DNA from: Fimbriimonadia bacterium
GTDB lineage: Bacteria > Armatimonadota > Fimbriimonadia > Fimbriimonadales > Fimbriimonadaceae
NCBI GenBank assembly: GCA_029824495.1
Contig: JALGXY010000418.1
Coordinates: forward strand, 1 to 7,973
Length of the DNA: 7,973 nt
Direction: 5' to 3'
How positions within the stretch are numbered: position 1 is the stretch's first letter; each line of letters opens with the position of its first letter. The translations under genes and the position numbers were made by a program. This document shows, in pieces, positions 1-6,263 of this stretch. The notes beneath the pieces were generated by a model. The model saw only the letters and a list, made by a program, of their open reading frames with translations. It was not told the origin of the DNA and ran no database searches.

Positions 1-230
1 GCACTGACCGAACCACCCGGGCTGTGGATGTAGAAATCGATGTCCTTATCTGGATCTTCTTTCTCCAGAAACAGAAGCTGGGCAATGATCAGATTGGCGA
101 CATAGTCATCGATCGGCGTGCCAAGAAAGACGATTCGATCTTTCAGAAGACGGGACCAGATATCGTAGCTTCTTTCGCCTCGAGCAGTCTGCTCGATGAC
201 GAACGGTACACCAGTTGCATTCACATCCAT
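1..230 (-). CDS. clpP: ATP-dependent Clp protease proteolytic subunit ClpP (N-terminal part, runs off the left edge)
   Basis: ClpP is the serine protease subunit that forms the tetradecameric barrel fed by ClpX or similar ATPases in the cytoplasm. I translated the minus strand from the ATG at 230-228 and obtained 76 codons before the window ends. The protein shows the family's N-terminal signature: [20 protein letters not shown] at residues 9-28, then [13 protein letters not shown] at 30-42 and IHSPGGSVS at 68-76. The catalytic Ser, His and Asp lie beyond the edge. The start is supported by an AAGGA Shine-Dalgarno sequence 7 bases upstream. The gene follows tig in the same direction across a terminator, the usual tig-clpP(-clpX) order. 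One small oddity is His69 where most ClpPs have Asn in the YINSPGG motif. Confidence 0.95.
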   Translation of the reverse strand, partial: MDVNATGVPFVIEQTARGERSYDIWSRLLKDRIVFLGTPIDDYVANLIIAQLLFLEKEDPDKDIDFYIHSPGGSVS

Positions 231-237
231 TGTGGGG

Positions 238-242
238 TCCTT
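238..242 (-). promoter_or_regulatory. Shine-Dalgarno site of clpP
   Basis: The minus strand reads AAGGA seven bases before the clpP ATG at 230. It decides the clpP start and is the clearest ribosome binding site in the window. Several other genes here lack one. Confidence 0.65.
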
Positions 243-258
243 GCTGGCCAGCCTGGCC
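243..258. repeat. Overlapping short palindromes in the clpP leader
   Basis: GCTGGCCAGC (243-252) is a perfect 10-base palindrome. It overlaps GGCCAGCCTGGCC (246-258), a 6+1+6 perfect inverted repeat. Both lie 13 to 28 bases upstream of the clpP start. They could be an operator or a small leader hairpin, or could be chance in GC-rich sequence. I see no match to a known clp-regulator operator. Confidence 0.3.
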
Positions 259-307
259 GAGCAATACGCTCAATGTACCCCCTGACACGTAGGGGCCGCC
301 TAGGCAC

Positions 308-338
308 AAAAAAAGGGCTGCCCCGGTTGGGACAGCCC
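308..338 (-). terminator. Rho-independent terminator of tig
   Basis: On the minus strand the arms GGGCTGTCCC and GGGGCAGCCC form a 10-pair stem (one T-G wobble) around the loop AACC, followed at once by seven T. It begins 11 bases after the TGA at 352-350 in the tail frame of tig. It separates tig from clpP, so clpP probably has its own promoter in 231-307. The T-run is only on the minus-strand side, so it acts in one direction. Confidence 0.92.
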
Positions 339-349
339 TCAATGCCAGT

Positions 350-1698
350 TCAAGACTCTTTGGTGGTCTTGGTCTTCTTGGCGGTCTTAGTAGACTTGGT
401 GCCCTTCGTGGCCTTCTTGGCCGGCTTCGCTTCCGGAGTGGCTTCAGAGAGATGGTTCGGAAGATGACCTCTTCGCGAATCGCATCACCCTGCTGCTCAG
501 CAAACTGCTGCAGGTCCTCCTGCTTGATGTTGTTCTCTTGAGCCAGGTCGAGGAAGTGCCGGTTGACATGTTCATCGGTGATCTCCATCTTCTCTTCCTG
601 GAAGATGTGCTCGATGATCACAGCCCGCTGTACGTGCATTTTTGCTTCGTCCTGGAGCTTCTCCTGCATCTCCTCAATCGACATGCCTTTCTCTTTGGCG
701 TAGTCCTCAAGGCTGCTCTTGTTGTCCTGCAGCTCCTGAGCCATCTCGGTCAGCCGGCGCTCAGCGACAGCCTCCCACGTCGTGTCAGGAACAACCACCT
801 TGCTGGTTTTCAGGATGTGATCCATCAACTGCTCATTGACGACATCATCTGCCCATTGAGATTTTGCGTTCTCGAGACCCGCACCCACTTTGGATCGCAG
901 GTCGTCGACGTTGTCTGCTCGCAGGCTCTTGGCAAACTCGTCGTCAAGCTCCGGAAGGTTGACTCCGCTCACGCTGCGGATCGTAACGTCGCACTTGAAT
1001 TTCTTCCCTGCCCAGTCCTGCTCCTGGAAGGTGTCCGGGAAGGTCAATTCGACAGTCTTGATCTCCTCGGTCTTCATCCCGGCAATCTCTTCATCAAGCT
1101 GCGGGAAGGTCTGGCCGGCGATCATCATGAATGACCGGCCTTCGATTCCATCTTCGTCAGGTTTGATGTTCACGACCGACATGTCGCCAGTTTCGATGCC
1201 ACGATCGGTGATCTTTTCCTGAGTGCCGCCTCGCCTTCGAAGCTCTTCGATCTGCTGATCAATCTCTTCGTCGGTGACCTCGATCTTCGGGCGCTCAGCC
1301 TTCAGGCCCTTATAGCCTTCGATCTCAATGATCGGACGAAGCGGAATCTTAATCGAGAATTCGCACGCTTTGGCTTCCCGCTCAAACTTCGTCAGATTGA
1401 CTCGTGGCTGGCCAGAAGGCGTAATGCCTTCTTCATTGATCGCCTTCTTGTAGGCATCCTTGACCGCCTCTTCGGCAGCGGCAGCTTCGACCTCCTGCGG
1501 AGGAAGGCTCTGCTCGATCATCGGCAGGGGAGCCTGGCCGGGTCGGAATCCGGGAATTCGGAGGTTTTTGCCCAAGCTCTTGACGGCCTTCTTAAAGGCA
1601 GCATCAATCTGATCGGTTGAACAGACGATCTCAAGTTGAATCGTGCATTCGTTCAGGTCCTCGCGTTTGACCTGCATTTCTTTAGTGGCAGCACTCAT
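350..1698 (-). CDS. tig: Trigger factor (ribosome-associated chaperone and prolyl isomerase), with apparent frameshift near the 3' end
   Basis: Trigger factor docks at the ribosome exit tunnel and shields nascent chains. The N-terminal domain carries the ribosome-binding signature GFRPGQAP at residues 50-57. An FKBP-type PPIase domain follows at about 155-245 (ETGDMSVVNI, then AGMKTEEIKTVELTFPD). The helical C-terminal chaperone domain runs to about residue 415. The main frame is uninterrupted from the ATG at 1698. After residue 416 it reads an Arg/Pro-rich sequence through the terminator and into clpP down to 106, which is implausible. Removing one CT from the run at 446-452 instead gives a Lys/Ala/Thr-rich tail of about 30 residues, ending in KES and TGA at 352-350. 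That yields 448 residues, close to the usual length, with the stop just before the terminator. No Shine-Dalgarno sequence is seen before the ATG. Confidence 0.93.
446..452 (-). other. Probable frameshift site in tig: CT dinucleotide run
   Basis: The minus strand reads ATCTCTCTGAAG at 453-442. With three CT units the body frame continues into the Arg/Pro-rich reading. With two CT units it continues as Ile-Ser-Glu-Ala-Thr-Pro-Glu-Ala-Lys into a typical trigger-factor tail and a stop. Dinucleotide slippage, either in the cell or as an assembly or sequencing error, is the simplest cause. There is no X-XXY-YYZ slippery heptamer, which argues against programmed -1 frameshifting. Confidence 0.8.
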
Positions 1699-1713
1699 GG
1701 TGGAGAGGCGGGC

Positions 1714-1719
1714 AGTCTA
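1714..1719 (-). promoter_or_regulatory. Possible -10 element for tig
   Basis: TAGACT on the minus strand fits TANNNT and lies 15 bases before the tig ATG. The same GTAGACT string occurs just before the ubiX start. There is no recognisable -35 at the usual distance, so the call rests on position and repetition. Confidence 0.3.
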
Positions 1720-1721
1720 CC

Positions 1722-1741
1722 AGAGGCCTAGAAAGGCCTCT
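1722..1741 (-). repeat. Perfect hairpin between the epimerase gene and tig
   Basis: AGAGGCCT and AGGCCTCT form an 8-pair perfect stem with a 4-base loop. It starts 5 bases after the epimerase stop (TAG at 1749-1747) and sits just upstream of the candidate tig -10 box. No T-run follows it, so it is not a standard intrinsic terminator. It could stabilise the 3' end of the upstream message, attenuate readthrough into tig, or act as an operator. Confidence 0.5.
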
Positions 1742-1746
1742 CAGGT

Positions 1747-2679
1747 CTACGCCCAGGCCTTTGGCACGCCCACGAATTCTGCGATGACTTCCCTGGCATC
1801 TGGGTTGTCAAATTCGAAGCCGTTGGCCACCGCATTTGCTGGATAGCCTTTGACACTTCCGAGCATGAAATTCTTGTCCCAGCCAGCGATCCCGGAAACC
1901 AGATTAATGATTGGCGTCGGCACGTTGGGGACTCTGGGCCGAGCACAGGCTTCCCTGAAGAAGCTCATCATCTCATTGTTGGTCACCGGGTTGGGTGAAA
2001 CAGCGTTGAGAGGACCGCTCACCGGGGCCTGAATAGACCAGAGCATCATCTTGACAAGATCGTCGATATGGATCCAGCTCATGAACTGGCGACCACTGCC
2101 TAGTGCAGCCCCTGCAAACATCTGAGTCTGTCGGAGCAGCTTCGGATAAACGCCACTCCTCTTGTCGAGAACAAGTCCAACTCTCAGGATTACTTTCCGG
2201 ACACCAGGGGTCGGAACTACCCTCACCGCCTCTTCCCAATCTCTGCAGGACTCTGCCATGAAGCCGCTGCCGCATTGGCTCGATTCAGTCACCTTCTGGG
2301 CTCCTTTGTCGCCATAGAAGCCGATTGCCGACGCGTTGATCCAAACCTTAGGCGCAGCATCGCCGCAGGCGTTGCAGGCTCGGGCAATCGCCTCGGTCGG
2401 CTGAACTCGGCCATCTTTCAGCAACGCACGGTTCGCCCCTCGCCATATGGAAAAGAGTGAGGGTCCGGAGAGATTGAATACGGCGTCAGCTCCTTCGAGC
2501 TCCTTGGCCCACTCGCCAAGCTTACGGCCATCCCAGACAATGACTCTGTCGGCGTTGTCAACGCTCTTCGATCGTCGAGAGATCACAACAGTCTCCCAGC
2601 CCTCCGCTTTCAGAGCCACCAATAGGGCCCTGCCAATTGCGCCAGATCCACCAGCTACGACCGCTTTCTTACTTGTCAT
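1747..2679 (-). CDS. TIGR01777 family NAD(P)-binding epimerase (extended SDR, YfcH/SulA-like)
   Basis: This 310-residue protein is a cytoplasmic Rossmann-fold member of the extended short-chain dehydrogenase family, TIGR01777 subgroup. Its substrate is generally unknown. The dinucleotide-binding loop GGSGAIG is at residues 10-16, the SAxGxYG-type segment NASAIGFYGDKG at 115-126, and the subgroup hallmark GSGRQFMSWIHIDDL at 194-208. A DUF1731-like C-terminal tail (about 272-308, ending around GFEFDNPDAREV) completes the family length. I chose the ATG at 2679 because the protein then begins MTSKKAVVAGG, right at the first beta strand. The open frame continues upstream to 2826 but only as an antisense-like extension inside ubiX. 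The gene overlaps the ubiX end by 11 bases, so the two are probably translationally coupled. Confidence 0.9.
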   Translation of the reverse strand: MTSKKAVVAGGSGAIGRALLVALKAEGWETVVISRRSKSVDNADRVIVWDGRKLGEWAKELEGADAVFNLSGPSLFSIWRGANRALLKDGRVQPTEAIARACNACGDAAPKVWINASAIGFYGDKGAQKVTESSQCGSGFMAESCRDWEEAVRVVPTPGVRKVILRVGLVLDKRSGVYPKLLRQTQMFAGAALGSGRQFMSWIHIDDLVKMMLWSIQAPVSGPLNAVSPNPVTNNEMMSFFREACARPRVPNVPTPIINLVSGIAGWDKNFMLGSVKGYPANAVANGFEFDNPDAREVIAEFVGVPKAWA

Positions 2680-3271
2680 CAGACATCCATTCACTAAAGA
2701 GCTTGTGCTCAAGCCCGACCGCCTGGAGAATTCTCGCCACCACCGAGTCTGCAAGGTCCTCAAGCGTCTGTGCCTTTCCATACCAGGCAGGGCTCGCAGG
2801 CAGAATTGTTGCGCCAGCTTCGGCAAGCTGCGTGACGTTGCGCAGGTGAATCAGGTTCCAAGGCATCTCGCGCGGCACCATCACCAGAGGCCGCTTCTCC
2901 TTCAGACAGACATCCGCCGCTCTGGTCATCAGGTCGTTCGAAACACCGGAGGCGATCCTCCCAGCCGTTCCCATTGAGCAGGGACAGATAATCATGCCGT
3001 CGTGCCGATAGGAACCGCTCGCGGGAGGCGTAAAGTAGCTGGTCGAGTCGAGAAGCTTGATGTTCGAATGCTCCTCGCCCAGCCAAGTCTTAGTTGAAAA
3101 ATTCTCACGATCCAGTGAAACACCCAGCTCCAGTTCTGCCACCTGGAGGGCCTGACGGCTCATAATCAAGAGAACCTGGTCATAAACCGGGGCGAGCTGC
3201 ATCAGAAGCCGTTGAGCGTAAATAGCGCCGCTGGCGCCAGTCACTCCAACAACGATGCGTCCTGTAGACAT
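2669..3271 (-). CDS. ubiX: Flavin prenyltransferase UbiX
   Basis: UbiX joins a dimethylallyl unit to reduced FMN to make prenylated FMN, the cofactor of UbiD-type decarboxylases. The 200-residue product has the full family pattern: GVTGASGAIYAQRLL at residues 9-23 (phosphate/flavin-binding loop), IICPCSMGTAGRIASGVSND at 94-113, LMTRAADVCLKEKRPLVMVP at 114-133, REMPWNLIHLRN at 134-145, and a PASPAWY segment at 158-164. Its length is normal. Trp163 replaces the more common Phe of the PxFY motif, and REMP replaces RETP. No ubiD partner is in the window, so the target decarboxylase (quinone or aromatic-acid metabolism) must lie elsewhere. It is first in the ubiX-epimerase unit. No Shine-Dalgarno sequence is visible. 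Confidence 0.95.
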   Translation of the reverse strand: MSTGRIVVGVTGASGAIYAQRLLMQLAPVYDQVLLIMSRQALQVAELELGVSLDRENFSTKTWLGEEHSNIKLLDSTSYFTPPASGSYRHDGMIICPCSMGTAGRIASGVSNDLMTRAADVCLKEKRPLVMVPREMPWNLIHLRNVTQLAEAGATILPASPAWYGKAQTLEDLADSVVARILQAVGLEHKLFSEWMSDDK

Positions 3272-3277
3272 CGTGGT

Positions 3278-3286
3278 GTAGTCTAC
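3278..3286. promoter_or_regulatory. Palindromic candidate promoter/operator in the ubiX-glycosyltransferase divergent gap
   Basis: The 51-base gap 3272-3322 holds GTAGTCTAC, a 4+1+4 inverted repeat. On the minus strand it contains TAGACT (3285-3280), 8 bases before the ubiX ATG, a spacing expected for leaderless or nearly leaderless transcription. On the plus strand it contains TAGTCT (3279-3284), 38 bases before the glycosyltransferase ATG. No -35 consensus is visible on either side. Confidence 0.35.
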
Positions 3287-3322
3287 GCAGCCGACGACGA
3301 GCAGACGCGCTGAGTCCTACCG

Positions 3323-4636
3323 ATGGCAGAAACCGACCAGGCAAAGATAAATCAAAGGCTCGATATCCTGACGCTTGTCCTGCTGGGTCTGGTTGTTGCC
3401 TTAGGGGCTGTCCTGCGCTGGCGCTGGATTCAGCAGGTCGACACTCAGCCAGTCGCCGACTTTCATTGGTACTTCGAAAGAGCCAAAGAGCTGGTCAAAG
3501 GCGACGGCTACGCAGTCGATGGAGAGCCGACCTCCTACTGGCCTGTCGGGTATCCGCTCGCCCTTAGCGGCCTCTTTTCGCTAACGGGCGTCAGTCTGAA
3601 TGCAGCAAAGATCCTCAACCTGCTCCTGACCTTGTCAGCGGTCCCCCTTACATTCTTGCTGTCGCTTCGGCTGATCGGATCGCGCACGGCCGCCCTCATC
3701 GCTGCCACCTTGATAGCGGTGCATCCGAGCTTTGTGGCCTACAGTTCCATCCTCGCCTCTGAGCCGCTGTTCGTCGCGCTGATTCTGACCGGATCGTTGG
3801 TTCTGCTCAAAGCGAGAGGCTCGGTCAAACTGCTCGTTTTAGGCGGCCTCATTTTTGGAGCCGCCGTTCTGGTCAGACCCCAGGCTGTCCTGCTGCCGAT
3901 GCTCGTGCTGCTGGCTGGCTGGTGGGGCGACGCTGAACCGAAGCAGGCGTTCCGATACTGGAAGTCTGCAGGGATTACGATGGCCGCTCTGCTGGTGCTG
4001 CTGACACCCTGGCTGATCCGCACATCTTCGCTCTATGGCGGATTTGTGTTCGTCAGCACCAACGGGGGCGACAACCTCCTGATCGGCAATCATGAGGGTG
4101 CGACAGGCCGGTACAAGAATCCCAAGCTGTGCGGCGTCGATTTTGATCCAGATTTGAATGAGCTGGAGCGAGACAAAGTCGCCCGGGCGGCTGGTGTTGC
4201 CTATATCAAGGCTCACCCACTAAGGACCATGAGGAGCTGGCCTAAGAAGCTGAATGCGACTTTCCTCAGCCTATCTGACGCCTCCTATTGGGCTTACCAA
4301 AAGAGTGGAGGCGCCATCACGGTTCCGGGCATGGGCGACGACAAGGCCGAATTCAAGGGATTCCGCAAGTACTGCTCAGACTGGTCTCTACCGTTCTTCA
4401 TCGCGGCGATTCTAGGGATCGCCCTGGGCCTGGCTGCCCGGCTGCGCCTGAAGCGCGGCGAGTTCTTCCCGCTGACGCCGACTCTTGTGATTGGAGTCAG
4501 CGTCCTGCTCACCTGCATATTCTTCGGAAATCCACGGTTTGGATTCCCGGCAATTCCGATGATGGCGATCTATATCGGAGCGATTCCGTTCGCCCTTGTC
4601 AGCCTGATCAAGGGGTCTCGATCACAAAGTCAGTGA
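3323..4636 (+). CDS. Membrane glycosyltransferase, GT39/ArnT-like (PMT_2 domain)
   Basis: This 437-residue polytopic membrane protein resembles glycosyltransferases that move a sugar from a polyprenyl-phosphate donor to an acceptor outside the membrane. The first membrane helix is at about residues 17-31. The first outer loop contains ADFHWYFERAKEL (45-57), whose Asp46 is the expected catalytic acid position, followed by the PTSYWPVGYPL motif (69-79). Further hydrophobic segments lie near 97-135, 145-162, 168-200 and 215-232. TPWLIRTSSLYGG (228-240) and STNGGDNLLIGNHEGATGRY (245-264) match the conserved block after the last helix of the core. GNPRFGFPAIPMM (402-414) is the C-terminal RF-x-P motif. 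The acceptor, whether lipid, glycan or protein, cannot be told. No Shine-Dalgarno sequence precedes the ATG. Its last 29 bases overlap the convergent fliL-like gene. Confidence 0.87.
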   Translation: MAETDQAKINQRLDILTLVLLGLVVALGAVLRWRWIQQVDTQPVADFHWYFERAKELVKGDGYAVDGEPTSYWPVGYPLALSGLFSLTGVSLNAAKILNLLLTLSAVPLTFLLSLRLIGSRTAALIAATLIAVHPSFVAYSSILASEPLFVALILTGSLVLLKARGSVKLLVLGGLIFGAAVLVRPQAVLLPMLVLLAGWWGDAEPKQAFRYWKSAGITMAALLVLLTPWLIRTSSLYGGFVFVSTNGGDNLLIGNHEGATGRYKNPKLCGVDFDPDLNELERDKVARAAGVAYIKAHPLRTMRSWPKKLNATFLSLSDASYWAYQKSGGAITVPGMGDDKAEFKGFRKYCSDWSLPFFIAAILGIALGLAARLRLKRGEFFPLTPTLVIGVSVLLTCIFFGNPRFGFPAIPMMAIYIGAIPFALVSLIKGSRSQSQ

Positions 4637-5216
4637 AATAGACCTTCAGAACCGGACCGGTCTGAGAATCCCATAGCTGAGGGTCAGGCTGTTCGCTCAC
4701 TTCAGCCTCATCTTCCGATTTTTCGGATTCCGCAGGCTTGGCATCCGCATCGATGAGATCTCCCTTGACAAATCTAGTTTCGGGTCGAATCGGCTCACGA
4801 CTGTCTGCCCCTTCTCGTAGATTCCAAGCCGCAAAGTTCATGGCTCGGGCCATCTCGCGCTTCAGTTCCTTGCGCCCTTCGTCTGATGCTAAATCTTCTC
4901 TGGTCTTGCTGGCCAGCACACCGAGCGCCGCATCGCGAACACTCGCCATTGGCCGCCCAAATGGAGCATCAAACGCCTTTTCCAAAACCGAGGTTTCTTG
5001 AGCCACATGCACCACGACTCCGGCTGTCAAGACACTCTCTGAACCGGCGAGGTTCACGCGGAATACACCCAGTTCTTCGGCTGCACCTAGGCGCTGTTGA
5101 CCTGGACCTGGCAGGTTGTTCTGAGGTCGAAAGACAAACCAGCCCCCCGCAACCAGAACGCCGACCAGGGCGACAACTACGAAGAACTTGCCACTGACAC
5201 TGAGATTTCCAGCCAT
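4608..5216 (-). CDS. FliL-family membrane protein (orphan, non-flagellar context)
   Basis: FliL proteins are single-pass inner-membrane proteins with a periplasmic domain related to the stomatin/SPFH fold. In flagellated cells they surround the stator. This 202-residue product has an N-terminal membrane helix at about residues 9-29. The family core follows: a beta-strand pair near 51-74 (VFRVNLAG, then LTAGVVVHVAQ), RDAALGVLASKTREDLASDE (94-113), GRKELKREMARAMN (114-127), and the closing strand VYFTDFVIETP (192-202), which matches the VYFTxFVIQ ending of FliL. Between helix and final strand (about 138-187) lies a Pro/Glu/Asp/Ser-rich, probably disordered insertion not seen in ordinary FliL. 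It follows the 318-residue membrane-protein gene by 35 bases and is probably in its operon. No flagellar gene is visible, so I give no symbol. Confidence 0.75.
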   Translation of the reverse strand: MAGNLSVSGKFFVVVALVGVLVAGGWFVFRPQNNLPGPGQQRLGAAEELGVFRVNLAGSESVLTAGVVVHVAQETSVLEKAFDAPFGRPMASVRDAALGVLASKTREDLASDEGRKELKREMARAMNFAAWNLREGADSREPIRPETRFVKGDLIDADAKPAESEKSEDEAEVSEQPDPQLWDSQTGPVLKVYFTDFVIETP

Positions 5217-5251
5217 ACCACTTCGGTTATCGGCTGTCCAGCTCCATCTGA

Positions 5252-6208
5252 TTAGGGCTCGGTCTTTTCTGGCTTGATTGAGATCGTCTTCTCGACTCTC
5301 GCCTTGACGGTCATGCCGGCTGGAATTTCGATATTCCTTCCTTTAAGAGTCGTCCTTGCTGTTCGGTCGATAGCGGCGGAGATTTTGCCCAGCTCCCCGA
5401 GCGACTGCACGAGCAGAACCGTATCGGTAGAGTTCAGCGATTTCACCTGCTCGACGTTGATCCCGTCTTCCTGACCCATCAGCTTCTGCCAGGCATCTCC
5501 CGTTCCGCGATCCTCTTCCAGCAGCTTGGCCGTATTGTGCATGTCAAGTTTCTGGGCGGCTTCGCGCAGGATCTCCTTGTATTTTGTGTCGCTCAGATCG
5601 ACGTCGGACTCTCTTCCCTGCAGCCGATCCGACAGGCCCTTCAAGGCCTTCTGTGATTCTGGGTGACCCCACATCGCCTTCAGCGCATCGCCGATATCGC
5701 GCCCCTTCAGCGCATCCCGGCTCAGCTCATACGTTGCCTCGGGATCTTCGACGTCGGCACACAAAAGAGCGACTTGGCCATCAACAGTCTCGATGCTCTT
5801 CAGATCTAGTGTCAGCTTCGATCCCTGCCCTGTAAAGTCGCCGATCAGGTTTGCACCGCGCGATTCATCGACGGTCGCCTTGGCTGGCGAACCTGCCTTG
5901 ATGAGCACCTGCCCTAACGGATCCTTGATATCTTCCGCCGCAAGGAGCAGGACCTGAGAGCCGGCTTCAGCCCGCCCAGCGAGCAGAGGCTGCAGGAGGA
6001 GCAGGTCGACCTCAGTCCCCTGCTTCAATTCAACTGTTTGAGCTCCGGTCGCTTCGTCAATCTTCACCCCGGCGCCCTGAATCATCGACTTGATATCGCC
6101 AAATGTCATGCCTTTGACGGCAAACACGTAGTACGCCCCGCCAGCCAGAAGCAGCGCAGTGACAAACCCGCCCAGGAACGACCCCTTCTTGTTCTTCTTC
6201 GACATCAC
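5252..6208 (-). CDS. Unrecognised membrane-anchored protein with a beta-rich extracytoplasmic domain
   Basis: I cannot name this protein. It has a short basic N-terminus (KKNKK), one hydrophobic helix at about residues 11-31, then an extracytoplasmic region. Residues 57-150 look beta-rich: ELKQGTEVDLLLLQPLLAG, then LLAAEDIKDPLGQVLIKAGS, ending LDLKSIETVDGQVALLC. This pattern recalls a widespread periplasmic domain whose proteins read roughly GT-V-L-L---PL ... AED ... G-V-I-KG. That likeness is from memory. Residues 160-250 are charged and helical. The C-terminal IEIPAGMTVKARVEKTISI (293-311) resembles the opening strand of the first domain. The frame opens with GTG at 6208 followed directly by ATG at 6205, so either start is possible (318 or 317 residues). 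It is first in an operon with the FliL-like gene. Confidence 0.8.
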   Translation of the reverse strand: MMSKKNKKGSFLGGFVTALLLAGGAYYVFAVKGMTFGDIKSMIQGAGVKIDEATGAQTVELKQGTEVDLLLLQPLLAGRAEAGSQVLLLAAEDIKDPLGQVLIKAGSPAKATVDESRGANLIGDFTGQGSKLTLDLKSIETVDGQVALLCADVEDPEATYELSRDALKGRDIGDALKAMWGHPESQKALKGLSDRLQGRESDVDLSDTKYKEILREAAQKLDMHNTAKLLEEDRGTGDAWQKLMGQEDGINVEQVKSLNSTDTVLLVQSLGELGKISAAIDRTARTTLKGRNIEIPAGMTVKARVEKTISIKPEKTEP

Positions 6209-6216
6209 TCAACTAG

Positions 6217-6222
6217 ATAATA
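6217..6222 (-). promoter_or_regulatory. Candidate -10 element for the membrane-protein/FliL-like operon
   Basis: TATTAT on the minus strand lies 8 bases before the GTG at 6208 and 11 before the ATG at 6205. Transcription would start at or next to the start codon, implying a leaderless message. No Shine-Dalgarno sequence or clear -35 is present. Confidence 0.4.
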
Positions 6223-6252
6223 CGGATCAGGAAGCAAGACGGTGCAGACCAG

Positions 6253-6258
6253 CATAAT
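6253..6258 (+). promoter_or_regulatory. Candidate -10 element for the DUF885 gene
   Basis: CATAAT differs from TATAAT at one position and ends 5 bases before the ATG at 6264. A message from it would be leaderless or nearly so. The AGGG between box and ATG is too close to the ATG to act as a normal ribosome binding site. Confidence 0.38.
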
Positions 6259-6263
6259 AGGGC

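Noticed and set aside
106..445. Extended tig reading frame adding an Arg/Pro-rich C-terminal domain of about 115 residues
   Set aside because: It reads through a strong terminator and into clpP in the wrong frame. The alternative frame gives a normal tail and stop, so the extension is an artefact of the indel.
538..1222. Plus-strand open frames of up to 198 codons opposite tig
   Set aside because: They are antisense shadows with no recognisable motif, while the minus strand encodes a complete trigger factor.
2680..2826. Longer N-terminus for the epimerase starting at 2826
   Set aside because: The extra 49 residues lie inside ubiX in another frame and match no SDR feature. The Rossmann strand begins right after the ATG at 2679.
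4641..4665. Inverted repeat ACCGGACCGGT (4651-4661) as a terminator for the glycosyltransferase
   Set aside because: The stem is only 5 pairs with a 1-base centre and no T-run follows. It lies inside the FliL-like coding region.
4608..5216. Reading the FliL-like gene as evidence for a flagellar operon
   Set aside because: None of the neighbouring genes is flagellar. The family match supports the fold but not the role.
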